Shown here in pieces: positions 8,300 through 16,134 of a stretch of 64,000 nt of DNA. Origin of the DNA: Hymenobacter montanus (GTDB lineage Bacteria > Bacteroidota > Bacteroidia > Cytophagales > Hymenobacteraceae). How positions within the stretch are numbered: position 1 is the first letter of the stretch; each line of letters begins with the position of its first letter. The notes below the pieces were generated by a model, which worked only from the letters and a program-made list of their open reading frames with translations, was not told the DNA's origin and searched no databases. The position numbers and the translations under genes were made by a program. Location: NCBI RefSeq assembly GCF_014699115.1, contig NZ_JACXAD010000007.1, positions 62,001-126,000 of the forward strand, written 5' to 3'.

Positions 8300-8329
8300 C
8301 AAATCAAAGCAGCTAAGTCCCAAAATACC

Positions 8330-8399
8330 AATAACCAAATCCTAAGCACCAACAACTAAGCACCAAGCACCAAGCACCAACAACTAAGCACTAAGCACC
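8330..8399. repeat. AAGCACC heptad array at the pepA 3' end
   Basis: Ten consecutive 7-mers: AATAACC, AAATCCT, AAGCACC, AACAACT, AAGCACC, AAGCACC, AAGCACC, AACAACT, AAGCACT, AAGCACC. The array overlaps the last five codons and stop of pepA. It is inverted relative to the array at 7776-7852. Confidence 0.9.
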
Positions 8400-9844
8400 A
8401 GCTTAAAGAACTCGTACAGCAGCCGAACGCCGGTGCCGGTGCCGCCTTTGCCGCGGTAGCTTTCGGCGGCGGTGAGGAAGGCGGGGCCGGCGATGTCGAG
8501 GTGCAGCCAGGAGTAGCCTTCGGCGAAGCGCTCCAGGAACTTAGCCGCTGAAATTTGGCCCGCTTCGCCCTTGCCCAGGTTGCTGAGGTCCGCAATGTCG
8601 GACTTGATGTGGTCGGCGTACTCGTCCCAGAGCGGGAACTCCACCAGGCGTTCGTGCACGCGGTAGCCAGCGGCCGAGAGCTGCTCCTTGGTCGTGGCCG
8701 CAGCGGTTCCCATTACGGCGGAGGCTTCGGTGCCCAGGGCCCGCACCGCCGCGCCGGTGAGGGTGGCCAGGTCAATGACCAGCTCAGGGTCGTATTTCCG
8801 GGCGAAGCTCAGGGCGTCGGCCAGGAGCAGGCGGCCTTCGGCGTCGGTATTTTTTATTTCGACCGTGAGGCCGCTGTGCATGGTAATGACGTCGCCCGGG
8901 GCGTAAGCGAGGCCGCCCGGGCGGTTGTCGGTGGCGGGTACCAGGCCGATGACGTGCAGTGGAACCTGGTTCTTGGCCAGGGCGAAGAGCGTGCCGGCCA
9001 CGGCCGCGGCGCCGGCCATGTCGCACTTCATCATGTCCATGCTGTTCGGGGTGGGCTTGAGGCTGAGGCCGCCGGTGTCGAACACCACTCCTTTGCCCAC
9101 CAGCACGAAGGGCTTGGCATTTTGGGCCCCGGCAGGCTTCCATTCCAGAATGCTGAAGGTGGGGGGCTCGGGCGAACCCAGATTCACGGCCAGCAGGCCG
9201 CCCATGCGCAGGGCTTCGATTTTGGCCAGATCGAGGATGTCGGTGGCGTAGCCGGCCTGGTCGCCCGCGGCGGCAATGTGCTCGGCCAGCTGAACGGCAT
9301 TCAGCTTATTAACCGGCGCGTTGACCAGGTTGCGGGCCAGAAACACGCCTTGCAGCAGGCCGTCGAGCTCGGCGACGGCGGCCGGAGCGGCGGCCTCGCC
9401 CACCACGGAGACGGTAGTTAGAGTGGCGGCGGTCCGTGATTTCGCGTCGGTTTTGTAGCCTTCGAACTGGTAGGCGCTCAGGGCCAGCCCTTCGGCCAGC
9501 AGCAGGTCGGCGTCGGGCGTTTGGCTCAGATTATGAATGAAAACCTCGGTTACTTTTTCCCTTTTCAGGTGGCCGTGCAGGGTGTGGCCGCTGCGGCGTA
9601 GCGCTTCGGCTACTTGTTCGGGGGTGGGCTTGTCGGCGAGCACCACAAAGAAGTGGTGGTGGCTGAAATGGTTGAGGTGAACCAGCGGCTGGTCGTCGGC
9701 CAGGGCTGTGGCTACGTACTGCTGGGCTGGGGCCGAAAGGTCGCCGGCCGCGCCGGCGGGCAGGGTAGTGGTGCCGGGCGAGAGGATGAATACCTGCGTC
9801 GAATGGGCCGGGGCGGTGGCCACGTGGGCAAGAGCTAGAGACAT
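8384..9844 (-). CDS. pepA: Leucyl aminopeptidase (M17 family)
   Basis: 486 residues from the ATG at 9844 (MSLALAHVATAPAHSTQVF). A longer open frame upstream has no family similarity. It removes N-terminal amino acids with two metal ions. Seen: VGKGVVFDTGGLSLKPT and KCDMAGAAAV metal/active-site segments and the signature NTDAEGRLLLADALSFA, followed by DLATLTGA. The C-terminal residues LVLSA and the stop are encoded by the AAGCACC heptad array, so the native end has been replaced or extended. It is divergent from rsmA with about 180 bp between start codons. Confidence 0.94.
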   Translation of the reverse strand: MSLALAHVATAPAHSTQVFILSPGTTTLPAGAAGDLSAPAQQYVATALADDQPLVHLNHFSHHHFFVVLADKPTPEQVAEALRRSGHTLHGHLKREKVTEVFIHNLSQTPDADLLLAEGLALSAYQFEGYKTDAKSRTAATLTTVSVVGEAAAPAAVAELDGLLQGVFLARNLVNAPVNKLNAVQLAEHIAAAGDQAGYATDILDLAKIEALRMGGLLAVNLGSPEPPTFSILEWKPAGAQNAKPFVLVGKGVVFDTGGLSLKPTPNSMDMMKCDMAGAAAVAGTLFALAKNQVPLHVIGLVPATDNRPGGLAYAPGDVITMHSGLTVEIKNTDAEGRLLLADALSFARKYDPELVIDLATLTGAAVRALGTEASAVMGTAAATTKEQLSAAGYRVHERLVEFPLWDEYADHIKSDIADLSNLGKGEAGQISAAKFLERFAEGYSWLHLDIAGPAFLTAAESYRGKGGTGTGVRLLYEFFKLVLSA

Positions 9845-10022
9845 GGGTGGGGATGAAGGCCGTAGATTTGAGTTCGCAAGGTAGTAGCAAGGCGATGAGG
9901 TAGTGAGGTGGAGAAGGGAGGAGGTCGGCCGGGAATCGGCAGCCAACCCCGGAGAACCGGGTCTTTCAGCGCTTCCGCTCCTTCGCCAGCTACCATTGCC
10001 CAGCGCGTCTTTTCCCGCAAAA

Positions 10023-10856
10023 ATGAATACCGTTCGCCCCAAAAAACATTTAGGCCAGCATTTCCTGGCCGACCCCAACATCGCCCGCCGCATCGTGGCC
10101 GCTCTACAGTTGCCCGGTGGAGTAGGGCAGGTGCTCGAAATTGGGCCCGGCATGGGCGTGCTCACCCGGCACTTGCTCGAAAATGCAGCTTACCAAACCA
10201 GCGTGGTGGAGATTGATGCCGAGTCGGTGGCCTACCTGAAGCTGCATTACCCCGCCCTGGAGTCCCGCATTTTTGCCACCGACTTCCTGCGGCAGGATCT
10301 GAGCACGCTGTTCCCGAACCAGCCGTTGGCCATCATTGGTAACTTCCCTTATAACATCAGCAGCCAGATTTTTTTTCAGGTGCTGGCCAACCGGCAGCAG
10401 GTGCGCGAAGTAGTGGGCATGATTCAGAAAGAAGTAGCCCAGCGCCTGGCCGAGCCGCCGGGCTCTAAAACGTACGGTATCCTGAGCGTGCTGCTGCAGG
10501 CTTACTACCGGATAGAATACCTGTTTACGGTGCCGCCGCACGTGTTTGTGCCCCCACCCAAAGTAGAGTCGGCGGTGGTGCGCCTTATGCGCAACGAAAC
10601 GATCAAGCTGGATTGCGACGAGAAGCTGTTTTTTCGGGTCGTGAAGCAGGCCTTCCAGACCCGGCGCAAAACGCTGCGCAACGCCCTGAAGCCGTTTGGC
10701 CTGCCCCCCGAGGCAACCACCGATGCCCTCTTCGAGAAGCGGGCCGAGCAGTTGGGCGTAGCCGATTTCGTGGGCCTGACCCAGCGCGTGGAGCAGCACC
10801 ACGCCGGGCTGAGCGCCGCCCTGCCCGACCTGACCCTGAACGACTTGGCTGAGTAA
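10023..10856 (+). CDS. rsmA: 16S rRNA dimethyladenosine transferase
   Basis: 277 residues from the ATG at 10023 (MNTVRPKKHLGQHFL, the canonical KsgA opening); the frame is open further upstream but without similarity. It dimethylates A1518 and A1519 of 16S rRNA during 30S assembly. Seen: SAM-binding VLEIGPGMGVLT, the catalytic IGNFPYNISS motif, and VPPHVFVPPPKVESAV followed by the C-terminal FRVVKQAFQTRRKTLRNAL helical domain. It is followed 22 bp later by the dehydrogenase gene on the same strand. Confidence 0.95.
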   Translation: MNTVRPKKHLGQHFLADPNIARRIVAALQLPGGVGQVLEIGPGMGVLTRHLLENAAYQTSVVEIDAESVAYLKLHYPALESRIFATDFLRQDLSTLFPNQPLAIIGNFPYNISSQIFFQVLANRQQVREVVGMIQKEVAQRLAEPPGSKTYGILSVLLQAYYRIEYLFTVPPHVFVPPPKVESAVVRLMRNETIKLDCDEKLFFRVVKQAFQTRRKTLRNALKPFGLPPEATTDALFEKRAEQLGVADFVGLTQRVEQHHAGLSAALPDLTLNDLAE

Positions 10857-10878
10857 GCAGCTATTGAATCAACGCTTT

Positions 10879-11901
10879 ATGAGCCTGCCCGAACGCCCTC
10901 TCCCCAATACCTGCCCGCCACCCGCTTCAGCAGTTCCGGGCGCGTGCCTGGTAGTTGATGAAATGCACCCTTCGCTGGAGCCGCTGCTACGAGCCGTTGG
11001 CGTGACGATTACCTACTGCCCCCGCCTGACGGCCGCGGAGGTGCCTGCGGCGCTGGCCGCCTACCCTTACGAGGGCTTGGTGGTGCGCAGCAAGCTGCGC
11101 GTCACGGCCGAACTATTGGCCCACGGGCCCCACTTACGCTACGTAGCCCGCGCCGGCGCTGGTACCGACAACATCGACGAAGCCGCCCTGGCCGCGGCTG
11201 GGGTGGCCCTGCTCAACGCCCCCGAAGGCAACCGCGATGCAGTGGGCGAATACGCGGTTGGGCTGCTGCTGGCCTTATTTCGCAATATTGCCCGGGCCAA
11301 CCATGAGGTACGCCAGCACCAGTGGCACCGCGAAGCCAACCGGGGCGAAGAGCTAGGGGGCAAAACCGTCGGCCTGCTCGGATACGGACACATGGGTCGG
11401 GCCTTCGCCCGCCGGCTCAGCGCCTTTGGCTGCACCGTGCTGGCCCACGATAGCGACCCTGGTATTGGAGCCGATGACTACGCCCGGCTAGTGGACTTGA
11501 GCGAGCTGCAGGCCCGCGCCGAAGTATTGAGCTTACACATTCCGTACTCGGCGGCCAACCATCATTTTGTGAATGAGCAGTTGCTGGCCGGGTTTGCCAC
11601 CCCGATTTGGGTGATGAACACGGCGCGCGGCGAAGTGCTGGACCAAGCCGCATTGGTGGGTGCGCTGCAAGCCGGCACCGTGCGTGGCGCGGCGCTGGAC
11701 GTGCTGGAAAACGAACGGTTGACTACGCTTACCCCGGAGCAGCGGGCCACGTTCGATTTTCTCGCAGGGGCCCCCAATGTGGTGCTTTCGCCGCACATCG
11801 GCGGCTGGACGCACCAGAGCTACGCCCGCATCAACGAAGTGCTGGCGCGGAAGATTGCGGCTTTCCGACTGGGGGGCGCGGGCCGGATTGCGGGGAGCTA
11901 G
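10879..11901 (+). CDS. D-2-hydroxyacid dehydrogenase (phosphoglycerate dehydrogenase-like)
   Basis: 340 residues from the ATG at 10879; an in-frame TTG lies 15 nt earlier. It is an NAD-dependent 2-hydroxyacid oxidoreductase. Seen: VRSKLRVTAELL, GAGTDNID, the Rossmann motif GLLGYGHMGRAFARRL, catalytic Arg in NTARGEVLDQ, a Glu in DVLENE, and His in VLSPHIGG. There is no C-terminal ACT domain, so it may act on 3-phosphoglycerate or another 2-oxo acid. It ends at TAG just before the greA promoter. Confidence 0.9.
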   Translation: MSLPERPLPNTCPPPASAVPGACLVVDEMHPSLEPLLRAVGVTITYCPRLTAAEVPAALAAYPYEGLVVRSKLRVTAELLAHGPHLRYVARAGAGTDNIDEAALAAAGVALLNAPEGNRDAVGEYAVGLLLALFRNIARANHEVRQHQWHREANRGEELGGKTVGLLGYGHMGRAFARRLSAFGCTVLAHDSDPGIGADDYARLVDLSELQARAEVLSLHIPYSAANHHFVNEQLLAGFATPIWVMNTARGEVLDQAALVGALQAGTVRGAALDVLENERLTTLTPEQRATFDFLAGAPNVVLSPHIGGWTHQSYARINEVLARKIAAFRLGGAGRIAGS

Positions 11902-11921
11902 TCGGTTTTTGCGTATCTTTG
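11888..11921 (+). promoter_or_regulatory. greA promoter
   Basis: TATCTTTG at 11914-11921 matches the -7 consensus. A TTG at 11888-11890 lies 23 bp upstream, at the long end of the accepted spacing. The predicted start is near 11928, just before the hairpin at 11939-11969. Confidence 0.6.
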
Positions 11922-11938
11922 CAGCGAACCTAAAAAAG

Positions 11939-11979
11939 GGAGAACGGTTGGCGCTGCCAGCCGTTCTCCTTGCTTTTTA
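11939..11979 (+). terminator. Hairpin plus U-tract in the greA leader (terminator or attenuator)
   Basis: A 14-bp stem (11939-11952 with 11956-11969, one G-T pair) and a 3-nt loop are followed by TTGCTTTTTAG. The hairpin lies after the greA -7 element and before the greA ATG, so it would be inside the greA leader as well as ending the upstream gene. Confidence 0.75.
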
Positions 11980-12006
11980 GCCAAACCTTCCAGTCATTCA
12001 CATCTT

Positions 12007-12480
12007 ATGGCCACTATCAATTATTACACCCCCGAGGGCCTGCAAAAACTGAAGGAGGAACTCCAGGACCTCAAAATACGGGGCCGCGCCAAGGCCGCGG
12101 AAGACCTGCGCGAGGCCCGCGATAAAGGCGACCTGAGCGAAAACGCCGAATACGACGCCGCCAAGGACGCTCAGGGCCTGCTGGAACTCAAAATAGCCAA
12201 GCTGGAAGAAGTGGTGGGCAATGCCCGCCTCATCGACGAAACCAACATGGACTTCACCAAAGTGCTCATCATGAGTAAGGTGAAGCTGAAAAACCTGAAA
12301 AACAACATGGTACTCGACTACACCCTAGTGGCCGAGGAAGAAGCTAACCTGGCCGCCGGTAAAATCTCGGTGAAGTCGCCCATCGGCAAAGGTCTGCTGG
12401 GCAAGTCGGCCGGCGATACGGCCGAAATCGTGGTGCCGGCCGGCAAGCTGCAGTTCGAAATTCTGGAGATCAGCCGGTAG
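12007..12480 (+). CDS. greA: Transcription elongation factor GreA
   Basis: 157 residues, the usual GreA size. It enters the RNA polymerase secondary channel and stimulates cleavage of backtracked RNA. Seen: the N-terminal coiled coil with the acidic tip LREARDKGDLSENAEYDAAKD, and the C-terminal FKBP-like domain with SPIGKGLLGKSAGD. A strong terminator follows at 12539-12574, itself bracketed by mirrored heptad arrays. Its own leader holds a potential attenuator. Confidence 0.96.
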   Translation: MATINYYTPEGLQKLKEELQDLKIRGRAKAAEDLREARDKGDLSENAEYDAAKDAQGLLELKIAKLEEVVGNARLIDETNMDFTKVLIMSKVKLKNLKNNMVLDYTLVAEEEANLAAGKISVKSPIGKGLLGKSAGDTAEIVVPAGKLQFEILEISR

Positions 12481-12491
12481 GTTGAATTGTT

Positions 12492-12663
12492 GGTGCCTGG
12501 TGCTTAGTGCCTGGTGCTTGGGTCCAGGTAGCCGGACGACAAAAAGGCGGTGCTGATGAGCACCGCCTTTTTGTTGCGCCCGTAGATAGTTACTTGCGTT
12601 GCAAACCAAGCACCAGGCACCAATAACCAATAACCAATAACCAAGCACCAAGCACCAAGCACC
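12492..12663. repeat. Mirrored GGTGCTT/AAGCACC heptad arrays around the greA terminator
   Basis: Left array 12492-12519: GGTGCCT, GGTGCTT, AGTGCCT, GGTGCTT. Right array 12608-12663: AAGCACC, AGGCACC, three AATAACC, three AAGCACC. A perfect 16-bp inverted repeat joins 12490-12505 to 12608-12623. The right array ends 4 nt before the ATG of the HIT-NuiA gene, so it forms that gene's leader. Confidence 0.9.
12539..12574. terminator. Bidirectional terminator after greA
   Basis: The stem AAAAAGGCGGTGCT (12541-12554) pairs perfectly with 12559-12572 across a 4-nt loop, extendable by two pairs. It has an A-run before and a T-run after. Confidence 0.9.
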
Positions 12664-12667
12664 AAAC

Positions 12668-13489
12668 ATGCCTTCTATATTCTCCCGTATCGTTTCCGGC
12701 GAGCTGCCGGCTTATAAAGTAGCCGAAGACGGCCGCCACCTGGCTTTCCTTGATATTACGCCCTTGGTGGAAGGCCACACGCTGGTGATTCCGAAGAAGG
12801 AGGTCGACTATATCTTCGACCTGCCCGCCGATGAGCTGGCGGCCCTGCACGTGTTCGCCCAACGCGTGGCTAAAGGCGTGCAGGCTGCCGTGCCGTGCCA
12901 GCGCATCGGAGTAGCCGTTATTGGCCTGGAAGTGCCGCACGCGCATATCCATCTCATCCCGATGAAGAAGGTTGCCGACATGAACTTCGCCAACCCTAAA
13001 ATAAAAGTGCCCGAGGAACGGATGCAGGAGCTGGCCACGGCCATCGCGGCGAAGGTGGACGGCGGTAGCGGGCTAAGCGATAAGAAGCCCGATGCCCAAG
13101 CTGCCGTGCCCCCGGAACTCGAAAAGCTGGTGGCGGGACTGCAGTTCATCAGCGAATCGGATGCGCCACTGGTCGCCGTGGTCTACGACGTGCCTAGTGG
13201 TGAGCTGAGCAACGCCGCGCTGCTAAAGGCACTCGACGAACCCGCCGATGCCCCCGTCGAAACCGTGCCGCTGACCCAGTTCCTGCGCAACCACACGGCC
13301 GACGATGGCGTGCTGGGCGATGTGGCGCTGGCTAACCGGTACAAGGCCCTGCAGATGTACCTGAAGCAGGAACTGGATGGCACGCAGGTGTACCGGGTGG
13401 GCACCGAGCCGCAAATCCACGCCTACGCGCTGGGCCGCACGGCCGAGGGCACCCTGGCGGGCTTCAAAACGGTACTGACGGAAACCTAA
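12668..13489 (+). CDS. HIT-family protein fused to a NuiA-like nuclease inhibitor domain
   Basis: 273 residues. Residues 1-130 are a HIT (histidine triad) nucleotide-binding domain: FSRIVSGELPAYKVAED, FLDITPLVEGHTLVIPK and the triad VPHAHIHLIP. After a linker (about 131-150), residues 150-272 resemble the nuclease A inhibitor family: LEKLVAGLQFISESDAPLVA, YKALQMYLKQEL and QVYRVGTEPQIHAYALGRT. HIT proteins hydrolyse nucleotide phosphoramidates; NuiA binds and blocks NucA-type nucleases. A NucA-type lipoprotein nuclease is encoded at 16573-18015. That the C-terminal domain inhibits this nuclease is inference. The start codon abuts a heptad array. Confidence 0.85.
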   Translation: MPSIFSRIVSGELPAYKVAEDGRHLAFLDITPLVEGHTLVIPKKEVDYIFDLPADELAALHVFAQRVAKGVQAAVPCQRIGVAVIGLEVPHAHIHLIPMKKVADMNFANPKIKVPEERMQELATAIAAKVDGGSGLSDKKPDAQAAVPPELEKLVAGLQFISESDAPLVAVVYDVPSGELSNAALLKALDEPADAPVETVPLTQFLRNHTADDGVLGDVALANRYKALQMYLKQELDGTQVYRVGTEPQIHAYALGRTAEGTLAGFKTVLTET

Positions 13490-13516
13490 GCGCGTTTTCC
13501 AGCCGATTCGATCGCC

Positions 13517-14290
13517 ATGCCGTTTGAAGTGCTACCGGTGCTGGATGCTATGCTGGAGCTTTATGAAAAGCCCCGCGACCAAGCTCGTTTTCAGGCATAC
13601 TTACAGTTGCTGGGTGGCGGCACCAAGGCCGATTTGGCGGTGCCGGTGCTGCATTTCAATCCCATGGCGAAGGAGCCATTCGTAGCTAAACTGCGAGATC
13701 TAGTGCAACTGAAAGCCGAAGGGATTGCAGCCCAAACCTTGCGGCAGCTCAACCTGGCCCGCTCCGTTGGGTCCGATGAACCGCTTTACCGGGTTGCCCT
13801 GAACTTGGCCGATGATCTGCAGGGCGGTTGGACCAACCGCTACACTACCGACTATGCCAACAAATTCAACATTGGCCCTCTATTGAAAAGGGGCTTTTGC
13901 ACGCCATTGTTTTGGGCTGGTGAGGACTACACCCCGGCTTTGGTGCAACAGCGGGTGCTGGCCCAGGCCTGGCGCACCCGCTACCGCGCCCAGCATCCTC
14001 AGCCGCGCACGGTAGCGGAGCATTTGGCGCAGGAGCGGTTTGTGACGGAGCAGATCTCTGAACGCATTGATTTAGAACAGCCTGTGGACGACGAGTTATG
14101 GATGCGCTACCAAGTAGTGCAGCACGCCACCGACACGCCCACTTTACTTACCTTCTTCTACGGCGATGCCGCGGCCCAGCAGTTGGGCTACCAGACCTGG
14201 GGCAATTGGCCCGCCGAAGCGGGGTTTCGATTAGCTCAAATTCCTGATTATCAAGCCAGGCCAACCAGTAGAAAAACCAGGCTTAAATAA
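13517..14290 (+). CDS. Hypothetical protein
   Basis: 257 residues from the ATG at 13517, 27 bp after the HIT-NuiA gene and on the same strand, so probably co-transcribed. I do not recognise a domain. It is soluble with no signal peptide or membrane segment; features include AKEPFVAKLRDLVQLKAEG and a Tyr/Thr-rich centre (NRYTTDYANKFN). The 3' end overlaps the convergent membrane-protein gene by 40 bp, so the last residues (ARPTSRKTRLK) may be an extension by stop loss. Confidence 0.6.
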   Translation: MPFEVLPVLDAMLELYEKPRDQARFQAYLQLLGGGTKADLAVPVLHFNPMAKEPFVAKLRDLVQLKAEGIAAQTLRQLNLARSVGSDEPLYRVALNLADDLQGGWTNRYTTDYANKFNIGPLLKRGFCTPLFWAGEDYTPALVQQRVLAQAWRTRYRAQHPQPRTVAEHLAQERFVTEQISERIDLEQPVDDELWMRYQVVQHATDTPTLLTFFYGDAAAQQLGYQTWGNWPAEAGFRLAQIPDYQARPTSRKTRLK

Positions 14291-14646
14291 GACCACAGCC
14301 CGGATAAGACCACGTGAACGAAAGTCTCGAACCCCTTGCCTCGCCAGAGTTGGGCAGAGTAGCCAAAGAACTGAATGAGGAGCCGGACCAGCCAGAAGAC
14401 GCTGCAGCCCAGCGCCAGCCTACGACCGAGCGGAGTACCGACCAGCTCGGCCGCCGAGCTCAGGCACAAGAGCCCCATGAGTAAGACCGTAAAGGCAATG
14501 AAAAACGTATGAACGTACATCATCTGGCGGTTAATTAAGCTAACGGCCGCGAACTCGTGGCGCCAGTTGAAGTAGCGCGCGAAGCCGGCGTGCAACAGCG
14601 CCAAGATGATTAAGAGCCAGCCAATAAGCTTAAGCTGCGCTTCCAT
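14251..14646 (-). CDS. Small integral membrane protein
   Basis: 131 residues with four predicted membrane helices: LIGWLLIILALLHAGFA, VHTFFIAFTVLLMGLLCL, LALGCSVFWLVRLLIQFF and VVLSGLWSYLSLVFLLVGL. No catalytic motif is seen. It is the last gene of a four-gene minus-strand operon (DoxX-like, DUF2071, methyltransferase, this gene), overlapping the methyltransferase gene by 17 nt. Function unknown; a membrane partner of its operon mates is likely. Confidence 0.75.
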   Translation of the reverse strand: MEAQLKLIGWLLIILALLHAGFARYFNWRHEFAAVSLINRQMMYVHTFFIAFTVLLMGLLCLSSAAELVGTPLGRRLALGCSVFWLVRLLIQFFGYSAQLWRGKGFETFVHVVLSGLWSYLSLVFLLVGLA

Positions 14647-15394
14647 GGGGGCTCAGAATGAATGCGGTGATGAAAGGGGTAATGGGAATTTGCTGCGCAA
14701 CCCGCAGCCCCGCCTGCTGGAAGGTAGCCAGCCAGGCGCGCCGCGAGTGAAAGTGGAAGAAACCAACGTTGTAGGCCAGGAAATTAGCCGTATCGCGCAA
14801 GTGCTCGGTTACGATGACCAGGCCAGTGGGCTTGGTGATGCGCCGAATCTCCCGAAAAAAAGTCACTCTTTCGACAGGGTCCCGAATTTCGTGGGCGGCC
14901 AGAAACGCAAAGGCGAGGTCAACGGAATTGTCGGGCAGCGGCAGCGCCGCGCGGGTGTCTACCGACTGGGTGCCCGGAAAGGGGGGATACGCCCGGCGGG
15001 CCCGCGCAATAGAGGCTTCCGTATGTCGGGCCGGGTTGTAGAAATCAAGGGCCACCAGCTGGCGGGGCGCGTACTTGCGTTGCAGTGCGGCGCTGATTTC
15101 ATCGAAGCCGGCATTTATAGTGAGCACCGCGGGATGAGCAGGAGCAGTGGTCGGCAGCCAGGTCAGGCGGTATAAGTCGGAGAAATCGTACACGTAGGCC
15201 GAGACGGCTAAGGAGGTTACGACCGGAATCAGTACCAGCCCCAATAAGGCCGAGGCGTAGCCCCGGGCGGCGGGCGGCCCGGCCACGCCCAGCAAGCCCA
15301 ACCCCAGTGCCGCTACCAGGGCCAGGAGGTAGAAATGCCAGTTAAACCGAACCACATTCCATAGTCCTTGGAAGGGTTTTCTTAGCGGGTCCAT
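14630..15394 (-). CDS. Membrane-anchored class I SAM-dependent methyltransferase
   Basis: 254 residues. Two N-terminal membrane helices (WHFYLLALVAALGLGLLGVA and YASALLGLVLIPVVTSLAV) precede a methyltransferase-11-like domain: LVALDFYNPARHTEASIARA for the SAM site, then LPLPDNSVDLAFAFLAAHEI and GLVIVTEHLRDTANF. The glycine-rich loop of motif I is weak, so the substrate and even activity are open. It overlaps the DUF2071 gene by 13 nt and the next gene by 17 nt, pointing to tight translational coupling. Confidence 0.8.
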   Translation of the reverse strand: MDPLRKPFQGLWNVVRFNWHFYLLALVAALGLGLLGVAGPPAARGYASALLGLVLIPVVTSLAVSAYVYDFSDLYRLTWLPTTAPAHPAVLTINAGFDEISAALQRKYAPRQLVALDFYNPARHTEASIARARRAYPPFPGTQSVDTRAALPLPDNSVDLAFAFLAAHEIRDPVERVTFFREIRRITKPTGLVIVTEHLRDTANFLAYNVGFFHFHSRRAWLATFQQAGLRVAQQIPITPFITAFILSPHGSAA

Positions 15395-16122
15395 CGGTCA
15401 GTGCGGCCTTTTTTCCAGTAGTAGGGCACATCTCGCAGCGCAAAGGCATTGGCCAATACTAACTGGCTTAGATTCAGTCGCTCAAAGAAACCAACGTGAT
15501 AGCTTTTGACGGCCACCGGCTCCGGCTCCCAGTGTTGGCGCACGCCTTCAACAATCAGCATGCGGTCGGAGCCCGGGTCCGCTGAGAAAGTAAAGGGTAA
15601 TGGCCCGGCAAACCGGCGGGCTTCCTGCCAGCTGGCAAAAGGGGAGCGGTCGGGCAGCAAAACCTCCGGGCTGGGTGGGGCCAGGCTGACCTGAAAATCA
15701 GCCCGTTGAGACCGGATCGCAAACTGCCCGGCGGCGTGTTGTTGCGCGATGTCGACGGTATGGTAGCGGTAGTGGGTAAACAGATTACCCAGCGCCGTCA
15801 TGCGCTTTTTGTCGGTCTCCGACCGCAGGATGTACAGCCCGCGCAGGCGTTTGCCACCCGACGAGGGGTAGCGAACAAAAGTCCGGTACCCTATCAGAAA
15901 GAAATCCTGCCCCAGCCAGCCCGGGAAGCCTTTGGGCCGCAGTTGGCGCGTTTGAACCAGCGCCACGGCCAGGAAGGCCCAGTCCTCGGCAAAGGTGTCG
16001 GCCACCAGCGGGGCGGGCAGCAACGCCTGGACCTCCGCCCGCGGCGCGGCGAAGGTGAGAACCAGCGAATGTTCAAAGAATGCCTCGACCGCAAACGGGT
16101 GAGTCTTCAACCAGGACCGCAT
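15382..16122 (-). CDS. DUF2071-family protein
   Basis: 246 residues. The pattern FEHSLVLTFAAPRAEVQALLPAPLVADTF near the start, YRTFVRYPSSGGKRLRGLYILRSETDKKRM and a later LPFTFSADPGSDRMLIVEG fit DUF2071, a family with an acetoacetate-decarboxylase-like fold. It is encoded between DoxX-like and methyltransferase genes; that grouping suggests a shared membrane or lipid-related role, which is inference. No signal peptide is present. Confidence 0.75.
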   Translation of the reverse strand: MRSWLKTHPFAVEAFFEHSLVLTFAAPRAEVQALLPAPLVADTFAEDWAFLAVALVQTRQLRPKGFPGWLGQDFFLIGYRTFVRYPSSGGKRLRGLYILRSETDKKRMTALGNLFTHYRYHTVDIAQQHAAGQFAIRSQRADFQVSLAPPSPEVLLPDRSPFASWQEARRFAGPLPFTFSADPGSDRMLIVEGVRQHWEPEPVAVKSYHVGFFERLNLSQLVLANAFALRDVPYYWKKGRTDRWTR

Positions 16123-16134
16123 CGACGGCGGAGG

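Noticed and set aside
7925..8338. Diversity-generating retroelement around the Avd-like gene
   Set aside because: No reverse transcriptase, template repeat or variable repeat is present nearby.
8330..8399. CRISPR array
   Set aside because: The units are 7 nt without spacers, and no cas genes are present.
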